Shown here in pieces: positions 31,349-38,913 of a stretch of DNA of 64,000 nucleotides. The DNA is from Streptomyces paradoxus (GTDB taxonomy: Bacteria; Actinomycetota; Actinomycetes; Streptomycetales; Streptomycetaceae): contig NZ_JACHGV010000011.1 of assembly GCF_014202475.1 (NCBI RefSeq), forward strand, positions 161,241 to 225,240, written 5' to 3'. Under the pieces are notes generated by a model. The model did no database searches, had not been told where the DNA came from, and was given only the letters and a program-made list of their open reading frames with translations. Position 1 is the stretch's first letter, and the number at the start of each line of letters is the position of its first letter. The translations under genes and the position numbers were made by a program.

Positions 31349-32104
31349 ATGACCGCCGTACAGGGAACCGCTGTCGACATCCCCACCGGGGACGGCACCG
31401 CGGACGCGTATCTGGTCCACCCCGCCGACGGGGCCGCCCACCCGGCGGTCCTGGTCTTCATGGACGCCTTCGGTCTGCGCCCGCAGCTGCGGTCCATGGC
31501 GGACCGGCTGGCCGCCGAGGGCTACACCGTGCTGGTGCCGAACGTGTTCTACCGGCACGGCCGCGCCCCGCTGTTCGACCTGCCCGAGTTCATCGACCCG
31601 GGAGCACGGCCGGAGATCTTCGAGCGCATCATGCCGGTCATGCAGGCCCTGACGCCCGACCTGGCGATGCGGGACGCCGGTGCGTACCTGAGCTGGCTGG
31701 CCGGTTCCCCGGCGGTGGCCGACGGGCCGGTCGCGCTGACCGGCTACTGCATGGGCGCCCGGCTCTCGCTGCTCACCGCCGGCACCTACCCGGAGCGGGT
31801 CGCGGCCGCGGCCGGCTTCCACGGCGGACGGCTGGCCACGGACACCCCGGACAGTCCCCACCTGGTGGCCGGCAAGGTCACCGCCGAGCTGTACTTCGGC
31901 CACGCCGACCAGGACCCCTCGCTGCCGGAGGAGCAGATCGAGCGCCTGGAGGAGGCCCTCACCGCGGCGGGCGTGCGCCACCGGTGCGAGGTGTACACGG
32001 GCGCGTCCCACGGTTTCACCCAGGCCGACACCGCCTCGTACCACCGGGAGGGCGACGAGCGGCACTGGTCTGCGCTGCTCGACCTGCTGAAGCGCACATT
32101 CTGA
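31349..32104 (+). CDS. dienelactone hydrolase family protein
   Basis: 251 aa from ATG at 31349. Alpha/beta hydrolase with a cysteine nucleophile: VALTGYCMGARLSLLTAGTY (Cys about 134), acid YFGHADQDPSLPEEQIERLE (Asp about 190) and HRCEVYTGASHGFTQADT (His about 222). These are the DLH triad (Cys-Asp-His). FMDAFGLRPQLRSMADRL near 35 is the usual oxyanion side. Such enzymes hydrolyse dienelactone in aromatic catabolism or act as general carboxylesterases; no catabolic genes are adjacent, so a housekeeping esterase is as likely. Single-gene transcript by appearance. Confidence 0.9.
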   Translation: MTAVQGTAVDIPTGDGTADAYLVHPADGAAHPAVLVFMDAFGLRPQLRSMADRLAAEGYTVLVPNVFYRHGRAPLFDLPEFIDPGARPEIFERIMPVMQALTPDLAMRDAGAYLSWLAGSPAVADGPVALTGYCMGARLSLLTAGTYPERVAAAAGFHGGRLATDTPDSPHLVAGKVTAELYFGHADQDPSLPEEQIERLEEALTAAGVRHRCEVYTGASHGFTQADTASYHREGDERHWSALLDLLKRTF

Positions 32105-32224
32105 CCCCAATCGGGATCTGCTGAAGAGGAGTTGCCGGCCTACCGGCGGTAAGGGCTTGCTATCCCACGATCCCTGCGCGTAGACCTTGCTGGAAACCAG
32201 CCATGACTCGGGGGGAGTTGGCTC

Positions 32225-33058
32225 ATGGACGGCACGGTCGACGGGTTCCGCTACGGTGCGGTGACCCCGGTGGCGGCCTATCTGATGGCCTGTCTGGGAG
32301 GGGCGCTCGGGCTGCGGTGCATCGTGCGCGCGCTGCTCGACGCGCGTTCCTTCAGGGCGGGCTGGCTGGCGTTAGGCGCCGCCTCCATCGGATGCGGCAT
32401 CTGGACGATGCACTTCATCGCCATGATCGGCTTCCACGTGGAGGAGACCCGGATCCGCTACGACGCGGCCACGACGGTGCTCAGTCTCGTCGTGGCCGTC
32501 GCCGTGGTGGGTGCCGGCGTGTTCATCGTCGGCCTGCGCGGCACGGGCGGCGTCACGCTGGCGGTGGCGGGCGCGGTCACCGGCCTGGGCGTGGCGGGCA
32601 TGCACTACCTCGGCATGGCGGCGATGCGGCTGAACGGCGAGGTCGGCTACGACCCGGCCGGTGTCGCGCTGTCCGTGCTGATCGCCATCGGCGCCGCGAC
32701 AGCGGCGCTGTGGTCGGCCGTCACCATCCGCGGCTTCCTGACGAGTCTCGGGGCGAGCCTGGTGATGGGCGTCGCGGTGTCCGGGATGCACTACACGGGC
32801 ATGGCCGCCGTCAGCGTCCATGTGCACGACATGACCGGCGGGACCTGGGAGGGCGACTCGCCCATGTCCCTGCTGCTGCCGATGCTGCTGGGGCCGGTCG
32901 TCTTCCTGCTGCTGGCCGGGGTCGTGGTGATGTTCGATCCGCTGCTGGTGCTGGGCGAGCGCTCCTCCGCACCCCGGCCGGACTCCCCGGCCCTCAACTC
33001 CCCCGGCGGGAAGCGCCCTTCGTGGCGTACGGCGGTCTCATCCGCGCGCGAGCGGTGA
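32225..33058 (+). CDS. MHYT-domain integral membrane sensor
   Basis: 277 aa, GGGGGGAG before ATG. Seven hydrophobic segments are visible. Three MHYT repeats are present: WTMHFIAMIGFH (about 59-70), GMHYLGMAAM (about 125-134) and GMHYTGMAAVSVH (about 188-200), each with Met-His-Tyr/Phe residues thought to coordinate copper for sensing O2, CO or NO. No GGDEF, EAL or kinase domain follows; the protein ends in a short cytoplasmic tail, so it must signal through a partner. A possible promoter is TTGCTA-N18-TAGACC at about 32157-32186. Confidence 0.92.
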   Translation: MDGTVDGFRYGAVTPVAAYLMACLGGALGLRCIVRALLDARSFRAGWLALGAASIGCGIWTMHFIAMIGFHVEETRIRYDAATTVLSLVVAVAVVGAGVFIVGLRGTGGVTLAVAGAVTGLGVAGMHYLGMAAMRLNGEVGYDPAGVALSVLIAIGAATAALWSAVTIRGFLTSLGASLVMGVAVSGMHYTGMAAVSVHVHDMTGGTWEGDSPMSLLLPMLLGPVVFLLLAGVVVMFDPLLVLGERSSAPRPDSPALNSPGGKRPSWRTAVSSARER

Positions 33059-33062
33059 ACAG

Positions 33063-33078
33063 CCCGCCTGCGGGCGGG
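33063..33078 (+). terminator. hairpin after the MHYT gene
   Basis: CCCGCC (33063-33068) pairs with GGCGGG (33073-33078) around TGCG, directly after the MHYT stop. Confidence 0.45.
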
Positions 33079-33093
33079 TCATGAACCGATTGT

Positions 33094-33099
33094 TACGGT
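33094..33099 (+). promoter_or_regulatory. -10 element of a leaderless promoter (second metallophosphoesterase)
   Basis: TACGGT lies exactly 6 nt before the GTG at 33106 and there is no ribosome site. Confidence 0.45.
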
Positions 33100-33105
33100 G
33101 CACCG

Positions 33106-34611
33106 GTGTCTGACTCCTCACGCGATACCGCCGAAGGCGCCGGCTGGGGCACCACCGAACGAGGCGCGTACCAGCGGTTGATGCCGCCGAAGACCGAGAA
33201 GATCTCCTGGCTGAACCCCAGGATGCTGTGGGTCGCCCGCAACGGCGTACTCGCCTCCTGGTTCGGGGACCCGACCGGCGGGACGCGCAGCCGGTGGGTG
33301 GCGCAGCGGGCGGCCTGCGGAGCACCGGCCGACAGGGTGATCCGGCGCGACGACCCGGACCGGTTCTCGTTCCTGGTCATCGGCGACACCGGCGAGGGCG
33401 ACGACCCCCAGTACGCCGTCGTGCCGGGCCTTCTGAACACCGGTCAGGACACCCGCTTCGCCGTACTGGCCAGTGACGTGATCTACCCGGTGGGCAGCGC
33501 GGACGACTACGACATCAAGTTCTTCCGCCCCTACCGGGACTACCAGGCGCCGATCTACGCGATACCCGGCAACCACGACTGGTACGAGGACCTCGGCGGC
33601 TTCATGCGCGTCTTCTGCGGCGACGCCCCGCCCCTGCCGCCCGGCCCCCGCCCTCGACCTCTCACCCGGGCCTGGCTGCGGTCACTGCTGTGGCACCGGC
33701 CGGACCCGGACGACGGCCGGCGCCTCGACGAGGCACGCGAGCAGCGCTCCGCCGCCGCCCAGCAGGCCGTCCAGCCGGGCCCGTACTGGGCGATCGACGC
33801 CGGCCCGGTGCGGATCATCGGCATCGACACGGGCCTGCTCGGCACCCTCGACGCCGAGCAGGGCGCCTGGCTGCGCGAGGTCTCCCGGGGCCCCCGCCCG
33901 AAGATCCTGGTGACCGGCTCGCCGCTGTACGTGGACGGCCGGTGCGAGCCGTGCGCCATCGAAGGGGGCGGGACCGTCGACGCCGTCGTCCGCGACCCGG
34001 ACCACCACTATGTGGCGGCGATCGGCGGCGACATCCACAACTACCAGCGCTACCCGGTCCGGCTGGACGACGGCCGCACGCTCCAGTACGTCGTCGCGGG
34101 CGGGGGCGGCGCGTTCATGCACGCAACCCACACGATCCCCCGCGTCAACGTCGCCGGGGTCACCGAGCAGGACTTCCGCTGCTACCCGCTGCGGGGCGAC
34201 TCCCTGGCCTTCTACAGCCGGCTCTACGGCCGCCGGCTGCGGATGCGCCGCTTCTTCACGCTCACCGAGGCCGAGGCGACGGCCGTGATCGCCGAGCGTC
34301 TCGGCATCAAGCCCACACGTGCCCCGGGCGCCTCGACCCGCGTCACCCGGCGCGTCCGCCTGGTCGCCGGGCTGCTCGGCACCGGCCGCCGCCCGGACAA
34401 GGCGAAGCGGTTCCGGCTGCCCGTGCGGAAGATCTACACGTCGCTGTTCTCGCCGGGCTCGGCGACGTACAGCCCGCCGTTCTTCAAGTGCTTCCTGCGC
34501 TTGGACGTCTCCCCGGAGTCGGTCCGGCTGCGCTGCTACGCGGCCACCGGCAACCGCGCCCAGGAAGTCGCCCCGCCGGTCGAGGACGAGGTGACGATCC
34601 CGCTGCGCTGA
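33106..34611 (+). CDS. large metallophosphoesterase
   Basis: 501 aa from GTG at 33106. Calcineurin-like motifs: FLVIGDTGEGDDPQYAV (about 87-103), VLASDVIYPVG (about 122; GD replaced by SD), IPGNHDWYEDLGGF (about 151-164), VTGSPLYVDG (about 269) and IGGDIHNYQRYPV (about 306-318). The Asp/His ligands are mostly kept, so activity is likely. A 40-residue insertion rich in Pro/Arg follows GNHD, and about 130 extra residues at the C-terminus (KIYTSLFSPGSATYSPPFFK) are unique to this subgroup. No signal peptide. Substrate unknown. Confidence 0.85.
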   Translation: MSDSSRDTAEGAGWGTTERGAYQRLMPPKTEKISWLNPRMLWVARNGVLASWFGDPTGGTRSRWVAQRAACGAPADRVIRRDDPDRFSFLVIGDTGEGDDPQYAVVPGLLNTGQDTRFAVLASDVIYPVGSADDYDIKFFRPYRDYQAPIYAIPGNHDWYEDLGGFMRVFCGDAPPLPPGPRPRPLTRAWLRSLLWHRPDPDDGRRLDEAREQRSAAAQQAVQPGPYWAIDAGPVRIIGIDTGLLGTLDAEQGAWLREVSRGPRPKILVTGSPLYVDGRCEPCAIEGGGTVDAVVRDPDHHYVAAIGGDIHNYQRYPVRLDDGRTLQYVVAGGGGAFMHATHTIPRVNVAGVTEQDFRCYPLRGDSLAFYSRLYGRRLRMRRFFTLTEAEATAVIAERLGIKPTRAPGASTRVTRRVRLVAGLLGTGRRPDKAKRFRLPVRKIYTSLFSPGSATYSPPFFKCFLRLDVSPESVRLRCYAATGNRAQEVAPPVEDEVTIPLR

Positions 34612-34664
34612 CCGGGCGGAACGGGAACAGCACGGGCCACCGCCGGGTTGAGACCACCGTAGGC

Positions 34665-34680
34665 CATTGAAGGTTCAATG
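34665..34680. promoter_or_regulatory. operator-like palindrome before the LLM oxidoreductase
   Basis: CATTGAA-GG-TTCAATG is a perfect 7-bp inverted repeat 11 nt before the GTG start, overlapping where a promoter or ribosome region would be. It resembles MarR/TetR-type half-sites; no regulator gene is adjacent. Confidence 0.5.
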
Positions 34681-34691
34681 ATGGAGGGCTC

Positions 34692-35720
34692 GTGCCGCCG
34701 ACCCCACGACCGCTGCGCAAGCTGGGCTTCCTGACGATCGGGCTGTTCGACGCGGCGGACCCGCGCCGGGGCCACGAGTCCACGCTGGAGATCATCGAGC
34801 TGGGCGAGCGGCTCGGTTTCGACAGTGCTTGGGTGCGTCACCGGCATCTTCAGTACGGCATCTCCTCCCCGGTCGCCGTCCTGTCGGCGGCGTCCCAGCG
34901 CACCCGCCGCATCGAGCTGGGCACGGCGGTCACCCCGCTCGGCTGGGAGAACCCGCTGCGGCTGGCCGAGGACCTGGCCACTGTCGACCTGCTGTCGGGC
35001 GGGCGGCTCAACCCGGGCGTGAGCGTCGGACCGCCCCTGCACTTCGACCAGGTCAAGGACGCGCTCTACCCGGACACGGCCGACGCCGAGGACTTCGGCT
35101 ACGGGCGCGTGGAGCGGCTGCTCGACGCCGTGCGGGGCGAGCCGGTGACGGACTTCAGCGGGGCTGAGGGCTTCGAGGTCTTCTCGGACCGGGTGCAGCC
35201 GCACTCCCCCGGCCTGGGGAGCCGCCTGTGGTACGGCGGCGGCAGCCTGCGCTCGGCCCGATGGGCCGGCGAGCACGGCATGAACCTGCTCACCAGCAGT
35301 GTCGTCAAGGCCGAAGAGCCCGACGGCCCCTACGACTTCGCGGAGATCCAGCTCGCCCAGATCCGCGCCTTCCGCGCCGCCCACCCCGACGGCGAGGCCG
35401 CCCGGGTCTCGCAGGGCCTGGTCGTCATCCCCACGGACTCGGCCTCGCCCGGGCAGCGTGCCCGGTACGAGGAGTACGCCGCGCGGCGCACTCCCCGCAC
35501 GGCCACGCCACAGGGCCCGGCGCGGCTGCTGTTCGCGCCGGACCTGGTGGGCACCTCGGCGGAGATCGCCGAACGGCTGCACGCGCACGCCGCGTTCCGG
35601 GAGGTGGAGGAGGTGGCGTTCGCACTGCCTTTCACCTTCGAGCACGAGGACTACGTACAGATCCTCACCGACATGGCGACGAAACTGGGCCCGGCCCTCG
35701 GCTGGCAGCCGGGCCTCTAG
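34692..35720 (+). CDS. LLM-class flavin-dependent monooxygenase
   Basis: 342 aa from GTG with GATGGAGGG upstream. Luciferase-like TIM barrel: LGFLTIGLFDAADPRRGHES (N-terminal strand), ELGERLGFDSAWVRHRHLQY (about 37-56), RRIELGTAVTPLGWENPLRL, and ATVDLLSGGRLNPGVSVGPP (about 97-116), the SGGR phosphate-binding loop for reduced FMN/F420. It probably oxidises a small molecule with FMNH2 or F420H2. There is no flavin reductase beside it. A palindrome in the leader suggests specific repression. Confidence 0.88.
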   Translation: MPPTPRPLRKLGFLTIGLFDAADPRRGHESTLEIIELGERLGFDSAWVRHRHLQYGISSPVAVLSAASQRTRRIELGTAVTPLGWENPLRLAEDLATVDLLSGGRLNPGVSVGPPLHFDQVKDALYPDTADAEDFGYGRVERLLDAVRGEPVTDFSGAEGFEVFSDRVQPHSPGLGSRLWYGGGSLRSARWAGEHGMNLLTSSVVKAEEPDGPYDFAEIQLAQIRAFRAAHPDGEAARVSQGLVVIPTDSASPGQRARYEEYAARRTPRTATPQGPARLLFAPDLVGTSAEIAERLHAHAAFREVEEVAFALPFTFEHEDYVQILTDMATKLGPALGWQPGL

Positions 35721-35735
35721 GGCCTGGGTGCCGGG

Positions 35736-36710
35736 TCACCAGCGGCCCGGCTCGGTCCCCGTGACCGGCTGCGATGCCGTGCCGTCCACCCCCACGGGCA
35801 CGTCTCCGGCGAGCATCACGCGGTGCATGATCCGGGGATGGTCGAGGTGGGCGGTGTCGCCGGGGGCCAGGTGCATGGTGGCGCGGTTGTCCCAGAACGC
35901 CACGCTGCCGGGCTCCCAGCGGAACCGGACCGTGTACTCGGGCCGGACCGCCTGCTCCAGCAGCATCTCCAGGATCGCGCCGCTCTCGGGCCGGGAGAGG
36001 CCGGCGATCTGCTCGACGTAGTAGCCGTTGACGTAGAGGATCCGCTCGCCCGACTCCGGGTGGACGCGCACCAGCGGGTGCAGCGTGGCGACCTGGCGGT
36101 CCAGCAGGTGCCGGACGTACGCGTCGTCGCCGGGCCGCGGCTGGTAGCCGACGCCGAGCCGGTGCTCGGCCCGCAGCCCGTCGACGAACTGCCGCAGCGG
36201 CGCGGAGAGTCCGGCGTACGCCGCCGCCAGGTTGGACCAGGTGGTGTCGCCGCCATAGGGCGGTACGGTCTCGGCGCGCAGGATCGTCGCGGCGGGCGGG
36301 TCGACGCGGGCGCCGTGGTCGCAGTGCCAGCCGCGCAGCAGCGTGTGGCGGCGGCGCCGCAGCCACTCGTCGTGCTCCATCCCGAACCGTCCGCCCAGCT
36401 CCAGCCGGTCGGCGGTCGTCTCGATCTCGGGGAAGTCCGGGGGCGAGGCCTTGCCCCGCCGGGGCAGCACCACGGTTTCGCCGAACCGGCGCGCGAACGC
36501 CACGTGCGCGGCGTGGTCCAGCCGCTGCCCACGGAAGAACACCACCTTCCACCGCAGCACCGCCGCCCTGATCGCGGCGACCACGGCGTCGTCGAGACCG
36601 GCCGCCAGATCGACCCCGCTGATCTCGGCCCCGATGTACCCGGCGACCGGCTTCACCTCCACCCCGGCCTTCCGCGCCGCCTCGTCCGTCGTCCTGCTGT
36701 CCGTCGTCAT
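35736..36710 (-). CDS. TauD/TfdA-type Fe(II)/2-oxoglutarate dioxygenase
   Basis: 324 aa; ATG at 36710 has GGAGCGCTC upstream, so the longer frame to 36785 is rejected. N-terminal PVAGYIGAEISGVDLAAGLD matches TauD starts. The iron site is WHCDHGAR (His-x-Asp about 130-132) and the distal His is in PRIMHRVMLAGD (about 295); RVHPESGERILYVNGYYVEQ is a TauD core block. The family cleaves taurine, alkylsulfonates, 2,4-D-like ethers or amino acids. A 12-residue basic insert WLRRRRHTLLRGWH precedes the iron site. No sulfonate transporter is nearby, so the substrate is open. Convergent with the LLM gene. Confidence 0.9.
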   Translation of the reverse strand: MTTDSRTTDEAARKAGVEVKPVAGYIGAEISGVDLAAGLDDAVVAAIRAAVLRWKVVFFRGQRLDHAAHVAFARRFGETVVLPRRGKASPPDFPEIETTADRLELGGRFGMEHDEWLRRRRHTLLRGWHCDHGARVDPPAATILRAETVPPYGGDTTWSNLAAAYAGLSAPLRQFVDGLRAEHRLGVGYQPRPGDDAYVRHLLDRQVATLHPLVRVHPESGERILYVNGYYVEQIAGLSRPESGAILEMLLEQAVRPEYTVRFRWEPGSVAFWDNRATMHLAPGDTAHLDHPRIMHRVMLAGDVPVGVDGTASQPVTGTEPGRW

Positions 36711-36845
36711 GAGCGCTCCGCTGGTCGTGGGCGTGGTCCTGCCTTCCCGAAGATCGTGACAGTGATCTCCGCCGAGGGCGACCATGCCGTGACGAGCCGG
36801 TCGGGGCTGCCGGAAAACCGGTCGAGGCGGGCGGACCGCCGTCGG

Positions 36846-36851
36846 TAGCGT
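36846..36851 (+). promoter_or_regulatory. -10 element of a probable leaderless promoter
   Basis: TAGCGT lies 8 nt before the ATG at 36860, with no ribosome site; a weak TCGAGG sits 18 nt further upstream. Confidence 0.4.
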
Positions 36852-36859
36852 CAGGCCCC

Positions 36860-37216
36860 ATGACCTTGACGGACCTGCCGGCGGGCTTTCGCGACGAGGA
36901 GCAGCGCGGGTACGTCCGCCGGGTGATCCACGACCGGCTCGCCGACGACCGCGACCAGCAGGAGTGCCGCTACCTCATGCGGTTCTGGTGGCAACTGGGC
37001 ATGACCTACCAGGAGGTGACCCTCGACCAGCTCAGGGCGAACCTCGGCGAGGCCACACTGCGGCTCGTCGAGGAGCTGATCGACGCCGTGCGCACCTCCC
37101 CCGAGGCGATCGACGACTGGATCGACACGGTGGAGGGTTCCCTGCCCGTCGTCCGGGACCGCGGTTTCGAGGAGGCCGGGACATGGCCGAGCGGTAAGGC
37201 GCGCCCTACACCCTGA
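36860..37216 (+). CDS. small helical protein of unknown function
   Basis: 118 aa. Charged and helical: GFRDEEQRGYVRRVIHDRLA, ECRYLMRFWWQLGMTYQEVT (Trp-Trp pair), LGEATLRLVEELIDAVRTSP. No family recognised, no signal peptide. The start appears leaderless. Its last four codons overlap the 3' end of the convergent GH32 gene by 11 nt. Codon bias and sensible charge pattern favour a real gene. Confidence 0.65.
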   Translation: MTLTDLPAGFRDEEQRGYVRRVIHDRLADDRDQQECRYLMRFWWQLGMTYQEVTLDQLRANLGEATLRLVEELIDAVRTSPEAIDDWIDTVEGSLPVVRDRGFEEAGTWPSGKARPTP

Positions 37217-38750
37217 ACTCGCGGATCACGGTGTTCCGGAACACCGCCTTCCCCTCCACCGTGAACAGCGCGAGCCCCGTGTCGACCAGATACGGAAAGG
37301 CCGCCGAGGAGTGCACGTACCGGCCGTCGTCCACGAACATCTCCACGGAGGTGTGGTCGACCAGGATGCGCAACCGCGCCCCGCGCCGGGCCGGGTCGAA
37401 GGGGCTGCGGCTCTCCTGCCATCTGCCCGTCATGTCGGGGGACACGGTGGGGCGGCGGTTGAGGTAGGCGTAGTCCCGGTGGACTCCGGCGTCGATGTGC
37501 CGGACGCCGTCCGGGGAGCGCCGCAGCTGGACCCCCGCGCCCGTGAGCTGGTCCCAGGTGATCTCGCAGGTCAGCTCGTACGCGGTGCCCCGGTAGTCGA
37601 GGACGCGGCTGCCCTGGACCTCCAGGTCGCCGAGCCGCACCGTGCGGGAGACGTAGCGGTCGAGCGCGGCGACCGGCCGGGAGGCCAGGAAGTACGTGCC
37701 GTCGCCCGCGCGCTCCAGCGTGATCTCGCGGACGATCGAGTCGGTGCCGTTGAAGCCGTCACTGTCGATCGTGGGCGTGATGTGGGCGTAGTCCCAGTTG
37801 TTCAGCCAGCCGATGGCGTACCGGGTGCCCTCGTCGGGGGTGCCGTCGGTGCCGCGCTTGTCGAAGGTGACGGCGCCGTACCAGTCCCAGCCGTGATCGA
37901 GCCACTGCGGCTCGGAGGCCTCGGCGGTGAAGGCGCTGCCGTCGAAGGAGCCCGTCCAGTACGCGTACGTGTTGGGCAGCCCGGCGCCCTTGCCGTTGGC
38001 GCTCACCCCGAGCACCCACTTCAGCGTGCCGTCCCCGGCCCGGATCCGGAACAGGTCGGGGCACTCCAGCACCCCGATGCCGCCCTTGACGAACCCGCTG
38101 ACGTACGTCCAGGACTTGAGGTCGGCGGAGTGGTAGAAGCCCACCTTGTCGTTCTCGGCGAGGGTCATCACCCACCGGTCGCGTTCCTCGTCGCGGATCA
38201 CCTTCGGGTCGCGGAAGTCGCGCACGCCGGGGTTGGGCAGCACCGGGCCGGTGCCGTGCGGGGTGAAGGTGCGGCCGGCGTCGGTGGAGTAGTACAGGTA
38301 CTGCGCCTGGTCGGCCGGGCCGTCGTGCGGTGACATCGTGGCCAGGACGACGACCGCCCCCGCCCCGAAGCCCGCCGTGCCGTGCGTGTCGACCACCGCC
38401 GAACCCGACCAGACGTCGCCGTTGGGCGTGGTGTCCTTGGGCACGGCGATCCCCCGGTCCGTGAAGGAGACCAGGTCGGTGCTGGTGGCCAGACGCCAGG
38501 CGGTGCCGATCTCACCGGCCAGGTAGTCGGCGTTGTGAAGGTAGTAGTAGTGATAGCTGCCGTCGATCCAGACCGGCCTCTGCGGGTCGTTCTTCCACTG
38601 CTCGGGGACGGTGAAGTGGTACCCGGCCCGGTAGCTCGCCCGGGCCGTCCTCCCGGGCCCGGCCGCGGCCGGGCCCGCTGCCGGCAGCAGAGCGCCCGCC
38701 GCGCCCACGGCCGACCCGGCGAACAGCGTCCTCCTGGTGATCCCGCCCAT
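37206..38750 (-). CDS. Tat-exported GH32 fructan hydrolase (levanase/inulinase type)
   Basis: 514 aa. Twin-arginine signal ITRRTLFAGSAVGAAGALLP with an AxA-like cleavage region near 30. GH32 catalytic residues: nucleophile in WKNDPQRP (Asp about 54), stabiliser FRDPKVI (RDP about 177) and acid/base ECPDLF (Glu about 227). A C-terminal beta-sandwich follows (about 350-514; VDHTSVEMFVDDG is the usual block). It would cut levan, inulin or sucrose outside the cell. ATG at 38750 is preferred to GTG 38753 because of GAGG spacing. It is divergent from the sugar ABC importer and shares its operator region. Confidence 0.94.
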   Translation of the reverse strand: MGGITRRTLFAGSAVGAAGALLPAAGPAAAGPGRTARASYRAGYHFTVPEQWKNDPQRPVWIDGSYHYYYLHNADYLAGEIGTAWRLATSTDLVSFTDRGIAVPKDTTPNGDVWSGSAVVDTHGTAGFGAGAVVVLATMSPHDGPADQAQYLYYSTDAGRTFTPHGTGPVLPNPGVRDFRDPKVIRDEERDRWVMTLAENDKVGFYHSADLKSWTYVSGFVKGGIGVLECPDLFRIRAGDGTLKWVLGVSANGKGAGLPNTYAYWTGSFDGSAFTAEASEPQWLDHGWDWYGAVTFDKRGTDGTPDEGTRYAIGWLNNWDYAHITPTIDSDGFNGTDSIVREITLERAGDGTYFLASRPVAALDRYVSRTVRLGDLEVQGSRVLDYRGTAYELTCEITWDQLTGAGVQLRRSPDGVRHIDAGVHRDYAYLNRRPTVSPDMTGRWQESRSPFDPARRGARLRILVDHTSVEMFVDDGRYVHSSAAFPYLVDTGLALFTVEGKAVFRNTVIREFRV

Positions 38751-38806
38751 CACACACCTCGTTCCTCTCGTCGGAAACGGTGGTTCATGGGATCAGGACT
38801 TTCGGA

Positions 38807-38820
38807 CCTAACTCGTTAAA
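38807..38820. promoter_or_regulatory. LacI-type operator 1 in the fructan divergent promoter
   Basis: CCTAACTCGTTAAA contains TAAC-TC-GTTA, a palindrome. It lies inside the apparent minus-strand promoter of the exported GH32 (TTGACC-N17-GAAAGT). It shares CCTAACTCGT, in reverse orientation, with operator 2. Confidence 0.6.
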
Positions 38821-38839
38821 GGTCAAGCGGTCGCACGCC

Positions 38840-38868
38840 TTGACAGGCCCGTTCCGCCCTCACATCAT
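38840..38868 (+). promoter_or_regulatory. promoter of the fructan ABC importer operon
   Basis: TTGACA (38840-38845), 17-nt spacer, CATCAT (38863-38868): perfect -35 and weak -10, about 45 nt before the binding-protein ATG. Confidence 0.45.
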
Positions 38869-38887
38869 CTGGGGCATCAACCCACGG

Positions 38888-38902
38888 CTAACACGAGTTA
38901 GG
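38888..38902. promoter_or_regulatory. LacI-type operator 2
   Basis: CTAAC-ACGA-GTTAG (38888-38901) is a palindrome; its right half ACGAGTTAGG is the exact reverse complement of the core of operator 1. It lies just downstream of the importer promoter, suiting repression by the LacI protein encoded at the end of this locus. Confidence 0.6.
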
Positions 38903-38913
38903 CCCCGCATACG

